From: Hallella bergensis DSM 17361
Lineage (GTDB): Bacteria > Bacteroidota > Bacteroidia > Bacteroidales > Bacteroidaceae
Direction of reading: 5' to 3'
Length of the DNA: 64,000 nt
Assembly: GCF_000160535.1 (NCBI RefSeq)
Contig: NZ_GG704782.1
Location: 386,622-450,621 of the forward strand
This document shows, in pieces, positions 9,638-18,397 of this stretch (position 1 is its first letter; each line of letters begins with the position of its first letter). The notes under the pieces are model-generated. The model saw only the letters and a program-made list of their open reading frames with translations. It made no database searches and was not told the DNA's origin. The position numbers and the translations under genes were made by a program.

Positions 9638-11338
9638 GTGAAAACTTCAAATCCACAACAACATACGACAAGCATCAAGCAGACCATCTTAGATGCTCTC
9701 TCCCGAATGGACTTGGGTAGGCTTCTGCATTGGCTCTGGGACGCTTGGCGCGGCAACAGACTCCAGGCGGCGCTCAATGCGCTTATCGGGTTGGGGTCGG
9801 TAGGTGTGTCGCTGGCTCAGGTTTGGGCCGTTCAGCATGCCATCGACGTGGCTGCGGGGTCGGCCGATGGCTCGCTGTATGCTGCGGTGGGACTTATGGG
9901 CGGACTCGTTTTGTGTGGATTCGCGCTGAACATATCGGGTGTTTGGGTGCGCAACATTCTGGGTGTTCGGGCCCAAAACCGCATGCAGCAGCGTATGCTC
10001 GACCGTATTCTGCGCTCGCAGTGGCACGGCAAGGAGGCGCTCCATTCGGGTGACGTGCTCAACCGATTAGAGGTTGATGTTGGCAATGTGGTGAGCTTTC
10101 TCACCGAGGTTATTCCTAACACGCTGTCGGTGTTGGCACTGTTTATCGGCGCTTTTTGGTATTTGTTCTCGATGGATGCCACGCTGGCCCTCATCACAGT
10201 GGCCATTATCCCTGTGTTTGTCTTGCTCAGCAAGGTGTATGTCAGTAGGATGCGCAAGCTCAACCGTGCCGTCCGTAGTTCGGATTCAGACGTACAAAGC
10301 GTGCTTCAGGAAACCATACAAAACCGTATGCTCATCAAGACATTAGAGAGCGAAGGCCCGATGGTGGACCGTTTGGAGACGACGCAGGGCATATTGCGCC
10401 ATAGGGTGGTGAAGCGCACGGCGTTTTCGGTGCTCAGCAACTTCATTCTCAATTTTGGATTTGCGGCGGGCTATCTCGTGGCTTTCCTTTGGGCAGCCGT
10501 GCGATTAGCCGACCATACCCTGACGTTTGGTGGTATGACGGCATTTTTGCAGTTGGTAAACCGCATCCAAAGTCCTGCGCGCAGCCTGACCAAACTTGTC
10601 CCTGCCTTTGTCTCCGTGTTCACGGCTGTTGAACGACTGATGGAGTTGGAAGAAAATCCGTTGGAGGAACAGGGCACGCCTATCGAACTATCGGCTCCCT
10701 GTGGTGTGAGATTGCAGCGGGTGTCCTATCGTTACGACGATGTGGATGGCGACGTGATCCGCGATCTCGACTTCGACTTCCGTCCCGGGTCGTGCACGGC
10801 AGTGCTGGGCGAGACGGGGGCGGGTAAAACCACAATCGTAAGAATGATTTTGGGACTTGTGACTCCACAGCATGGCACGGTAGAGATTTACAACGATAGA
10901 AAGCATAGGGTGTTGAGCCCTCGACTGCGCTGCAACTTTGTGTATGTGCCGCAGGGCAATACCCTGATGAGTGGCACCATACGCGAAAATCTGCGCTTGG
11001 GCAAGCTCGATGCAACCGATGAGGAGATGGAGGAAGCGTTGAAAAAGAGTTGTGCGGAGTTTGTAATGGAGTTGCCCGAGGGGCTCGACACCGTGTGTTC
11101 AGAGTCGGGTGGGGGACTGTCCGAGGGTCAGGCGCAGCGCATTGCTATAGCCCGTGCGTTGCTTCGCGACCGCAGCATCATGCTCTTTGATGAGGCCACG
11201 TCGGCTCTCGACCCTGAGACCGAACGGCATTTGCTCCAAAACATACTGGCCGCACACGACAAAACCGTGATCTTCATCACCCACCGCCCGGCGGTGGTGG
11301 ACTATTGTGACCAGACCCTGACGATTGAAAAAATATAA
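9638..11338 (+). CDS. ABC transporter, fused permease and ATPase (exporter type)
   Basis: A 566-residue half-transporter with an N-terminal six-helix ABC transmembrane domain (about 40-320) and a C-terminal ATPase domain. Walker A is GETGAGKTT, the signature is LSEGQAQR, Walker B is SIMLFDEATSALD and the H-loop is FITHRPA. It would act as a homodimer or with an unseen partner; substrate unknown. The open frame starts at a GTG (9638); ATG at 9707 (MDLGRL) is a possible alternative. Only 16 bp separate it from the TlpA-like gene downstream. Confidence 0.9.
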   Translation: MKTSNPQQHTTSIKQTILDALSRMDLGRLLHWLWDAWRGNRLQAALNALIGLGSVGVSLAQVWAVQHAIDVAAGSADGSLYAAVGLMGGLVLCGFALNISGVWVRNILGVRAQNRMQQRMLDRILRSQWHGKEALHSGDVLNRLEVDVGNVVSFLTEVIPNTLSVLALFIGAFWYLFSMDATLALITVAIIPVFVLLSKVYVSRMRKLNRAVRSSDSDVQSVLQETIQNRMLIKTLESEGPMVDRLETTQGILRHRVVKRTAFSVLSNFILNFGFAAGYLVAFLWAAVRLADHTLTFGGMTAFLQLVNRIQSPARSLTKLVPAFVSVFTAVERLMELEENPLEEQGTPIELSAPCGVRLQRVSYRYDDVDGDVIRDLDFDFRPGSCTAVLGETGAGKTTIVRMILGLVTPQHGTVEIYNDRKHRVLSPRLRCNFVYVPQGNTLMSGTIRENLRLGKLDATDEEMEEALKKSCAEFVMELPEGLDTVCSESGGGLSEGQAQRIAIARALLRDRSIMLFDEATSALDPETERHLLQNILAAHDKTVIFITHRPAVVDYCDQTLTIEKI

Positions 11339-11354
11339 CACAAAATCATAAGCT

Positions 11355-12305
11355 ATGAAGAAGTATTTGTTTTCGGCAATCCTGTTGTTGGTTGCTGCCC
11401 TCACGGTAAATGCCCAAGGGGAGAAAGAAGATCCCGACGTGAAATATGCTGCCGACCTGCTCCGCCCGGGCACAGTGGCTCCCGAGTTTGTTGTTGACTT
11501 CAAAGATACTACTCAAAATGTCCCTATTAGCAGTTTCCGTGGGCGTTATGTGGTGATCGACTTTTGGGCATCGTGGTGCCCGGACTGCCGAAAAGACATA
11601 GCCAAGGTGAAGGAGTTGCACGATGAATACAGCCTGATGGGTGTGCAGTTCATCGGTGTTTCGTTCGACACCGACCGCGATGCGTGGGCTGGTTGCATCC
11701 AAAAGAACAACATGAACTGGCTGCACTATAGCGAGTTGAAGAAATGGAAGAAGGAGAGTAAGATAGACCAGGACTATCATGTCAATTGGATTCCCACCTA
11801 TTATATAATAGACCCGGACGGCAAAGTGCTGCTTGGCACGGTGGTGTTGGATAAAGTAGAGGATGCGCTACGCAAGCTGAACGAGGAGGGTTTTATATCG
11901 CAGATGCCGATAGATCTTGATAATCCCTCGGGCATGCCCAGCCTTCCGGAGTTTCCCGGAGGAGAGTCGGCACGGCAGACATTCATGGCCAAGAACTTGA
12001 AATATCCCGAAGTGGCACAGAAATATGAAGCTGAGGGTAAGGTGAAAATGGTGTTTGATGTGGACGAGAATGGCAAATGTTGCAATTTCGAAGCCAAGGA
12101 ATGTACCATAACAAGCTATAACAAAACAGCATTTGATAAGTTGACGACTGCCAAGCAGAAGGATTTGAAAAAGGCAATTTCACTTGCTTTTGCCAAGGAA
12201 GCCTATCATGTGATGAAGAAAATGCCTGCGTGGACACCGGGAGCATTGAACGGAAAGCCAGTCAAGACCAAGTGCAACCAGACAATTACCTATTATCTTA
12301 GATAG
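11355..12305 (+). CDS. TlpA-like thioredoxin fused to a TonB C-terminal-like domain
   Basis: A 316-residue exported protein. After a signal peptide (about 1-20) comes a TlpA/AhpC-type thioredoxin fold (about 35-185) with the redox motif WCPDC and a cis-proline loop WIPTYY. The C-terminal third (about 195-316) has the LPEFPGG segment and VKMVFDVDENGK stretch typical of the TonB C-terminal fold of Bacteroidetes energy-transducer-like proteins. Likely periplasmic disulfide or thiol chemistry; the role of the TonB-like part is unknown. It sits between an ABC exporter and the MacAB-like operon, from which a hairpin separates it. Confidence 0.82.
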   Translation: MKKYLFSAILLLVAALTVNAQGEKEDPDVKYAADLLRPGTVAPEFVVDFKDTTQNVPISSFRGRYVVIDFWASWCPDCRKDIAKVKELHDEYSLMGVQFIGVSFDTDRDAWAGCIQKNNMNWLHYSELKKWKKESKIDQDYHVNWIPTYYIIDPDGKVLLGTVVLDKVEDALRKLNEEGFISQMPIDLDNPSGMPSLPEFPGGESARQTFMAKNLKYPEVAQKYEAEGKVKMVFDVDENGKCCNFEAKECTITSYNKTAFDKLTTAKQKDLKKAISLAFAKEAYHVMKKMPAWTPGALNGKPVKTKCNQTITYYLR

Positions 12306-12312
12306 CTGCAGT

Positions 12313-12338
12313 GGCTGCAACTTTTTGCAGTTGCAGCC
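12313..12338 (+). promoter_or_regulatory. Perfect 10-bp hairpin before the ABC ATPase gene
   Basis: GGCTGCAACT (12313-12322) pairs perfectly with AGTTGCAGCC (12329-12338) across a 6-nt loop. It starts 8 bp after the previous stop codon and ends 11 bp before the next ATG. No U-run follows, so an mRNA processing, stability or attenuation role is more likely than a simple terminator. Confidence 0.5.
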
Positions 12339-12349
12339 CGTCAAAGATT

Positions 12350-13072
12350 ATGATGATACATCTCAAAGACATTAACAAGACCTACTTCGGCGCCCAGCCG
12401 CTGCATGTGCTCAAGGGAATCAACCTCGACATCGAGGAGGGTGAGTTCGTTTCGATCATGGGAGCGTCAGGATCGGGCAAGTCGACGCTGCTCAATATCC
12501 TCGGCATCCTCGACAATTATGACAGTGGCGAGTATGTGCTGGCTGGTACACTCATCAAGAATTTGAGCGAGAAACGAAGCGCCGAGTACCGCAATCGGTT
12601 CATAGGCTTCATCTTCCAGAGTTTCAATCTCATTGGCTTCAAGACGGCTGTGGAGAATGTGGAGCTGCCACTGCTCTACCAAGGTGTGTCTCGTCGCAAG
12701 CGCCATCAAATGGCGTTGGAATACCTCGACCGCTTGGAGCTACTGCCTTGGGCCGATCATTATCCCAACGAAATGTCCGGAGGGCAGAAGCAGCGTGTGG
12801 CCATCGCCCGCGCGCTCATCACCAATCCCAAGATTATCTTGGCCGATGAGCCTACCGGTGCGCTCGATTCCAAGACGAGTGTAGAGGTGATGAAACTGCT
12901 CAAGCGGCTCAATTCGGAGGAAGGCAAGACCATTGTGGTGGTGACACATGAGAGCGGTGTGGCCAACGAAACCAACAAAATAGTGCATATCAAGGATGGT
13001 ACGATAGGCAAAATCGAGGAAAATCTTGATCACAAAGCGTCGCCATTCGGAGTGAATGGGCTAATGAAATAG
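12350..13072 (+). CDS. ABC transporter ATP-binding protein (MacB/LolD type)
   Basis: A 240-residue ATPase with Walker A GASGSGKST, Q-loop FIFQSFNLI, signature MSGGQKQR and Walker B ILADEPTGALD. It powers the two FtsX-type permeases encoded next. Starts at tandem ATG ATG (12350/12353). An in-frame GTG at 12311 is rejected because it lies in the hairpin and adds a non-conserved Cys-rich stretch. First gene of an export operon of four: ATPase, permease, permease, adaptor. Confidence 0.92.
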   Translation: MMIHLKDINKTYFGAQPLHVLKGINLDIEEGEFVSIMGASGSGKSTLLNILGILDNYDSGEYVLAGTLIKNLSEKRSAEYRNRFIGFIFQSFNLIGFKTAVENVELPLLYQGVSRRKRHQMALEYLDRLELLPWADHYPNEMSGGQKQRVAIARALITNPKIILADEPTGALDSKTSVEVMKLLKRLNSEEGKTIVVVTHESGVANETNKIVHIKDGTIGKIEENLDHKASPFGVNGLMK

Positions 13073-13081
13073 GAGACCAGT

Positions 13082-14341
13082 ATGTTTGATATTCTCGAAG
13101 AAATATGGGCAACGGCGCGCCGCAACAGGCTTCGTACGGTGTTGACAGGCTTTGCTGTGGCGTGGGGAATATTCATGATTATCTTCCTTTTGGGTGCCGG
13201 CAACGGGTTTATCAACGCTGTTGAACACAATACATCTAATTTTTTGGCCAACTCTATGCAGGTGAGCGGAGGTCGAACGTCCAAGGCTTACGAGGGCATG
13301 AACGAAGGAAGGGAAATCACACTCAACGATCGGGATATGCAAACCACCAAGCATAAGCACACCAATGTGGTCAGGGAGTTGGGCGCTCAGGTCACGCAGA
13401 GCGGTGTTCAAGTGTCTTACGCCACCAATTATGTCAGTGGAACGATATGTGGTGTTTATCCCAACCTAATGCATATCAACAAGATAGAGATGTTGTACGG
13501 ACGCTTTGTCAACGATATGGACAATGATCAGAGGCGCAAAGCAATGGTCATTAGTGAGAATCAAGCCAAGGAATTGGTGGATGGTGACATAGCCACCTTG
13601 GTGGGAAAAGATGTCAAGGTGGACAATTCCGTGTTCCAAATCGTGGGTATTTACAAAAGCGATTTGAGTCAGATGAACACCCAATTCTACAGCCCTTTCA
13701 GCACTGTTCGCACCATATACAACCGTGGTGACGAGGTGGAAAATATCATTTTTTCTTTTGACGGACTGAACAGCGTGCAGGAAAACGAGGATTTTGAGAA
13801 GCTCTACACAACCGATCTGAACGCCAACCACCATGCCGCTCCCGATGATGATAATGCCGTTTGGATTTGGAATAGGTTTACCCAAAATCTCCAAATGAAC
13901 ACGGGGATGTCTATTATCCGCACTGCTCTGTGGGTCATCGGCATTTTTACGTTGCTCTCAGGTATTGTCGGCGTGAGCAATATCATGCTCATTACCGTCA
14001 AAGAGCGTACCCGCGAGTTTGGCGTGCGCAAGGCCATTGGGGCCACGCCCTGGTCCATTCTTCGGCTCATCATTGTCGAGAGCGTCATTATCACCACCTT
14101 TTTCGGATACATAGGCATGCTTCTCGGCATTGGGGCCAATGCCTATTTGGATGCCACCGCAGGGTCAAAGACGGTGGATTCGGGGTTGTTTGAGCTCACC
14201 ATATTTCTAAATCCCACGGTGGGATTAGGTGTTTGTTTGGAAGCCACATTGGTGATGATCGTGGCTGGAACCATTGCCGGACTGGTGCCGGCAAGGCGTG
14301 CGGCGCACATCAAACCTATTGACGCGTTGAGAGCCGAATGA
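13082..14341 (+). CDS. ABC transporter permease, MacB/FtsX type (1)
   Basis: A 419-residue permease with one N-terminal helix, a large periplasmic MacB_PCD domain (about 45-270) and three C-terminal helices of the FtsX domain (about 295-410). The segment VSNIMLITVKERTREFGVRKAIGATP is the family hallmark (quoted here in part of its run). It starts 9 bp after the ATPase stop codon. Probably pairs with the next permease as a heterodimer. Substrate unknown; such systems export lipids, peptides or drugs. Confidence 0.9.
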   Translation: MFDILEEIWATARRNRLRTVLTGFAVAWGIFMIIFLLGAGNGFINAVEHNTSNFLANSMQVSGGRTSKAYEGMNEGREITLNDRDMQTTKHKHTNVVRELGAQVTQSGVQVSYATNYVSGTICGVYPNLMHINKIEMLYGRFVNDMDNDQRRKAMVISENQAKELVDGDIATLVGKDVKVDNSVFQIVGIYKSDLSQMNTQFYSPFSTVRTIYNRGDEVENIIFSFDGLNSVQENEDFEKLYTTDLNANHHAAPDDDNAVWIWNRFTQNLQMNTGMSIIRTALWVIGIFTLLSGIVGVSNIMLITVKERTREFGVRKAIGATPWSILRLIIVESVIITTFFGYIGMLLGIGANAYLDATAGSKTVDSGLFELTIFLNPTVGLGVCLEATLVMIVAGTIAGLVPARRAAHIKPIDALRAE

Positions 14342-14381
14342 GACAAGGCATCACAATAATGATATCAACAGAGTATGAACA

Positions 14382-15626
14382 ATGAAGTTTGACATTGACA
14401 CATATCGTGAAATATTGGATACGCTCACCCGAAACAAGACGCGTTCGTTCCTCACTGGGTTCGGCGTTTTCTGGGGAGTGTTCATGTTGGTCGTACTTAT
14501 TGGTGGTGGCGATGGGCTGGAAGAGTTGTTGTCCAAAAACTTTCAGGGGTTTGCCACAAACTCTGCTTTCACTTTCGCTCAGCCCACCACCAAGCCTTAT
14601 GAGGGCTTCCGCAAAGGGCGTCAATGGAATATGACGTATAGGGATGTGGAGAGATTGCGTGCCCATGTGCCCGAGTTGGACATCGTCACTCCGTTGGTGA
14701 CAGAGTGGGGTAAAACCTTCGTGGCCGGCGATAAAAAGTTTGTGGGCAATGTCAAGGGCATTTATCCCGAATATGCCAAAGTAGAGGAGCCGACCATTTT
14801 ATATGGCCGTTACCTCAATGATATGGACATAGCGGAAGACCGTAAGGTTTGCGTGATAGGCAAGAAGGTTTACAAGACACTCTTCCCCAACGGTGGAGAC
14901 CCGTGCGGACAGCTGGTGCGCGTAGACTCATTGTATTTCAACGTGGTGGGTGTGGATTACAGTCCGGGAAACATGAACATCAATGGCAACGTGCAGGAAA
15001 GTGTCACGATTCCGCTCACTATCATGCAGCGGGTCTATAATTTGGGCGATGTGGTACACATCATTTGTGTCACGGGCAAGCCCGGTGTGACCATGGGCAA
15101 ACTGGCGCAACCCCTGCGAGAAGTCATCGGGAGGGCACATCGTGTAGATCCGACCGATGAGAAGGCTATCTCGGTCTTCAATACCGAGGTGATGTATGGC
15201 ATGGTAGACAGCTTGTTTAAGGGTGTCAACTTCCTGATTTGGCTGGTTGGAATAGGTACGTTGCTGGCTGGGGGCATCGGTGTTTCAAACATCATGATGG
15301 TCACGGTACGCGAGCGCACCACCGAGATTGGCATCAGGCGAGCCATCGGAGCCACGCCCAAGATGATACTGTCGCAAATCGTTTCGGAGAGCATCGCACT
15401 CACCACGGTGGCTGGCATGAGCGGCATACTGCTCGCGGTGTTCGTCTTGCAGATGCTCGAGGTGGCCAATACCACCGACGGCATCATGGCGGCTCACTTC
15501 CAAATCGGATTCTGGGCCGCACTCGGAGCGCTGGCTTTCCTTTGTGTGTTGGGTGTGGTGGCCGGCCTTGCGCCTGCCATCAGGGCCATGAGCATCAAGC
15601 CGGTGGATGCCATGAGAGATGAGTAA
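14382..15626 (+). CDS. ABC transporter permease, MacB/FtsX type (2)
   Basis: A 414-residue paralogue of the upstream permease with the same one-plus-three helix layout and periplasmic domain. The family segment GVSNIMMVTVRERTTEIGIR occurs near residue 305. Its stop codon TAA (15624-15626) overlaps the first heptamer of a 32-bp AATTCAN repeat module, so the 3' end has been reached by a dispersed repeat. Followed about 100 bp later by the adaptor gene. Confidence 0.9.
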   Translation: MKFDIDTYREILDTLTRNKTRSFLTGFGVFWGVFMLVVLIGGGDGLEELLSKNFQGFATNSAFTFAQPTTKPYEGFRKGRQWNMTYRDVERLRAHVPELDIVTPLVTEWGKTFVAGDKKFVGNVKGIYPEYAKVEEPTILYGRYLNDMDIAEDRKVCVIGKKVYKTLFPNGGDPCGQLVRVDSLYFNVVGVDYSPGNMNINGNVQESVTIPLTIMQRVYNLGDVVHIICVTGKPGVTMGKLAQPLREVIGRAHRVDPTDEKAISVFNTEVMYGMVDSLFKGVNFLIWLVGIGTLLAGGIGVSNIMMVTVRERTTEIGIRRAIGATPKMILSQIVSESIALTTVAGMSGILLAVFVLQMLEVANTTDGIMAAHFQIGFWAALGALAFLCVLGVVAGLAPAIRAMSIKPVDAMRDE

Positions 15627-15656
15627 TTCATAATTCACAATTCAAAATTCATAATT
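15625..15656 (+). repeat. 32-bp heptamer module 1 (AATTCAN x4 + AATT)
   Basis: Four heptamers (AATTCAT, AATTCAC, AATTCAA, AATTCAT) then AATT. The first AA belongs to the TAA stop codon of the permease at 15624-15626. Degenerate AATTATA/AATTCAT remnants continue to about 15722, next to the adaptor start codon. Confidence 0.85.
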
Positions 15657-15726
15657 ATTGAGCCTCGGCATTTTGCGCTTTACATACGTAACTTGTAATT
15701 ATAAAACCTATAATTCATAATTGGTG

Positions 15727-16845
15727 ATGAAAAAATACTTCAAATTTATTATTGCGGCATTGGTGCTGCTGATTTTTATCGGAACATTCGTATTCCTCTG
15801 GCAAAAGAGCAGGCCACACCCGGTGACCTACGAGGAGTTTGTGCCGACCATGAAGGATCTGCGCAAAACCGCAGTGGTGACGGGCAAAATAGAACCCCGC
15901 AACGAGGTGAACGTCAAACCACAGATATCGGGCATCATCACCAATATATATAAAGAGGCAGGCGACATGGTGACCTCCGGTGAGGTGATTGCTAAGGTAA
16001 AGGTCATCCCCGACATGAATATGCTCAGCTCGGCACAAGCGAGAGTGCGGTCGGCGAAGATTGTATTAAACCAAGCCAAGGTGGACTACGACCGACAAAA
16101 AACGCTCTACGACAAGGGATTGATAGCCGGAAACGACTATGATCAGGTGCGCAAGGCATACCTGCAAGCCAAGGAAGAGGTGCGGGCCGCTAACGATAAC
16201 CTGCAGGTGGTGCGCGACGGCGTGTCGGCGCAAAACGCCAAAACCAGTAGTACACTCATACGGTCCACCATCAGCGGACTCATCCTCGATGTGCCTGTCA
16301 AGGTGGGAAACACCGTCATCCTGTCCAACACGTTCAACGACGGTACCACCATCGCCTCGGTGGCCAATATGGGCGACCTGATTTTCAGGGGCAATGTAGA
16401 CGAGACCGAAGTGGGACAGATTGTTGTGGGTATGCCCATGAAAATTACCATTGGCGCCATGGAGGGCGAGAAACTCACCGCTTCGCTGGAGTATATCTCG
16501 CCTAAGGCCGTGGAAAACAATGGTGCCAACCAGTTCGAGATCAAGGCAGCAGTGCAAGGAACGAGTGGCACGAAGATTCGTTCGGGCTACAGCGCCAATG
16601 CGGAGATAGTGCTGAAAGAGGCGAAAGGGGTGCTTACCGTGCCGGAGAGCGCCATTGAGTTTGAGGGCACTAACACCTATGTGTACGTTGTTGGCGGCAC
16701 GGACGATAATAAAACATACACCCGCCGCAAGGTTGTGACGGGGCTGAGCGATGGCCTTAACATCCAAATCAAGAGCGGACTGAAGAAGAACGAGAAGGTG
16801 CGCGGACCCAAGAAAGTGAAGCAAGAGGAAACAAAAGAGGAGTAG
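15727..16845 (+). CDS. Efflux periplasmic adaptor subunit (MacA/HlyD type)
   Basis: A 372-residue membrane-fusion protein with an N-terminal membrane anchor (about 5-25), lipoyl/barrel-sandwich halves (VNVKPQISGIITNIY and TIRSTISGLILDV), a central coiled-coil hairpin (about 95-165) and beta-barrel domains. It would connect the FtsX-type permeases to an outer-membrane channel. The ATG at 15727 is chosen over an upstream TTG. No TolC-type gene follows in the window, so the channel must be encoded elsewhere. Confidence 0.9.
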   Translation: MKKYFKFIIAALVLLIFIGTFVFLWQKSRPHPVTYEEFVPTMKDLRKTAVVTGKIEPRNEVNVKPQISGIITNIYKEAGDMVTSGEVIAKVKVIPDMNMLSSAQARVRSAKIVLNQAKVDYDRQKTLYDKGLIAGNDYDQVRKAYLQAKEEVRAANDNLQVVRDGVSAQNAKTSSTLIRSTISGLILDVPVKVGNTVILSNTFNDGTTIASVANMGDLIFRGNVDETEVGQIVVGMPMKITIGAMEGEKLTASLEYISPKAVENNGANQFEIKAAVQGTSGTKIRSGYSANAEIVLKEAKGVLTVPESAIEFEGTNTYVYVVGGTDDNKTYTRRKVVTGLSDGLNIQIKSGLKKNEKVRGPKKVKQEETKEE

Positions 16846-16890
16846 ACAGTTGTAGGCTCATGTAGCCAACCACATTGATAACAGACGATT

Positions 16891-16942
16891 ATAGGCTCTC
16901 ATACGTTCTTGTAGAAATGGATAAGAACGTATGGGAGCCTAT
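16891..16942. terminator. Bidirectional terminator hairpin between adaptor and GH53 genes
   Basis: A 20-bp stem (16891-16910 with 16923-16942, one G-T wobble) with a 12-nt loop in the gap between two convergent genes. Stem core is GAACGTATG. Long and near-perfect, so it probably ends transcription from both sides. Confidence 0.7.
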
Positions 16943-16946
16943 CGTA

Positions 16947-18251
16947 TTATCGGTGAATATGCAGATATTTCTTGCCCCCTGCGATATAGAGGCCTTGCGG
17001 AAGGTTGCCTGAGGCAGAAACACGCTGGCCTTGGAGATTGTAGATGGGGGCTTCTGCGGGAGAAGCGGTAGCGGACTTGGAGGAACGGTTGTTGTTGGGC
17101 ACCCCATCGATAAAGATCTTCGAGATGCCTGTTGGGTCTTTGCCGATAAATCGCTGCAACTCAAACATGGCGGCGAGTGGCTTGCCGGTGTCCTGCGTAT
17201 AGAGCGAAGCATTCCACCAAGAGCTGCGGACAGGATTGGCATTGGCCCAATACTCATTGTCCTCCGGCATCCACCAGAAAAGACCGGTAACCTTCGGATG
17301 TTTGTTGAGCTCGTTGATCAAATCGCTGGTAAACTTCTTCTGCCCGGCCTCAGTGAGCGGCCAAGTCTTTTGCACGATAGATGAATATTTGCTGCCCAAT
17401 GCCCATCTCGCACCATATCCGGTCTCCACAATCATGATGTCTTTATCGCCATGCTTGCTTTCCAACGTATTGAGTGCTGAGGAAAGCGTGCCGAGTGTTC
17501 CGTGATAATCGGGATAATAGCTCAGTCCGATGATGTCATAATCCACCTGATTGCCTAACGTGTTATAGAAGTTCGTAACGTTCCACGGATTGCTCAGCTC
17601 TGTATGGATAACGATTTTTGCCTCCGGACACACCTCCTTGCAACCCTTCACGCCTGCATTCAGATATTTCACGAGGTTGGCGAAGGTGCCGCCCTTATAG
17701 TCTCTACCATCAGGTAGGCAGTGGCCTGTGGGCCACATCATGCCATTGGTGATTTCGTTTCCCGGCTGAATAAAGTCGGGCACCACCCCGTTTTCTTTCA
17801 TATACTTCAAACTTCTGACCGTGTACCGGTAAACGCTGTCGGCCAACACGTTGGGGTCGTTGCTGTCCCAGGCCGAAGGTGTGGAGTGTTGTCCCGGGTC
17901 GGTCCACGTGTCGGAATAATGGAAATCCAACATCAGCGCGTACCCCTCGTCCTTGATGCGTTTGCACAATGCCGTTGCATAGCCGAGGTCTTGCCTCGCT
18001 CCCCATGATTTATGCTCGTCGGGTGCTTTCGACGGGTCTACGAACACGCGGACGCGCATGGCATTCCAGCCAGCCTTTTCACCGAAATATTTCAGCGGTT
18101 CCACCTGCACACCGTCTTGGTCAAGATAATGCACCCCATGCTCCTCGTATGTTGGCAGCAACGAGATGTCACCTCCAACATATTTCTGTTGTGCCTGCGC
18201 CATAAAGGGAAACAAGCAAACTCCAATAACAAATTTGATAATCTTATGCAT
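16947..18251 (-). CDS. Endo-beta-1,4-galactanase, GH53
   Basis: A 434-residue secreted enzyme that cuts beta-1,4-galactan side chains of pectin. It has a signal peptide (1-20) and a GH53 barrel (about 25-370). The acid/base Glu is in FIQPGNEITNG and the nucleophile Glu in IMIVETGYGARW. The last ~35 residues (IYNLQGQRV ... GLYIAGGKK) form a short tail like that of the neighbouring amylase, possibly a secretion/sorting tail. Own promoter at 18275-18304. No SusC/D pair lies next to it, so it is an orphan pectinolytic gene. Confidence 0.93.
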   Translation of the reverse strand: MHKIIKFVIGVCLFPFMAQAQQKYVGGDISLLPTYEEHGVHYLDQDGVQVEPLKYFGEKAGWNAMRVRVFVDPSKAPDEHKSWGARQDLGYATALCKRIKDEGYALMLDFHYSDTWTDPGQHSTPSAWDSNDPNVLADSVYRYTVRSLKYMKENGVVPDFIQPGNEITNGMMWPTGHCLPDGRDYKGGTFANLVKYLNAGVKGCKEVCPEAKIVIHTELSNPWNVTNFYNTLGNQVDYDIIGLSYYPDYHGTLGTLSSALNTLESKHGDKDIMIVETGYGARWALGSKYSSIVQKTWPLTEAGQKKFTSDLINELNKHPKVTGLFWWMPEDNEYWANANPVRSSWWNASLYTQDTGKPLAAMFELQRFIGKDPTGISKIFIDGVPNNNRSSKSATASPAEAPIYNLQGQRVSASGNLPQGLYIAGGKKYLHIHR

Positions 18252-18274
18252 GTTAGTTTATAAATAGGTTGCTG

Positions 18275-18304
18275 CAAATATACGAACAAAACTGCAAATA
18301 CAAA
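18275..18304 (-). promoter_or_regulatory. Promoter for the GH53 galactanase
   Basis: Minus-strand -33 TTTG (18301-18304), 18-bp spacer, then -7 TATATTTG (18275-18282). One of the best matches to the Bacteroidetes consensus in the window. It abuts the U-run of the amylase terminator. Confidence 0.6.
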
Positions 18305-18313
18305 TAAAAAAGA

Positions 18314-18376
18314 GGCGCGGATTAAAACAGGAAGTCATCGAAAAACTTTCGACTGCTGCCCCGCTTAATCCGCGCC
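18314..18376 (-). terminator. Intrinsic terminator of the amylase gene
   Basis: A 12-bp perfect stem GGCGCGGATTAA (18314-18325) with 18365-18376, enclosing a smaller hairpin, followed on the minus strand by CTCTTTTTTATTT. Lies just after the amylase stop codon. Confidence 0.8.
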
Positions 18377-18397
18377 CCGGAAACTAATAGATTATGT

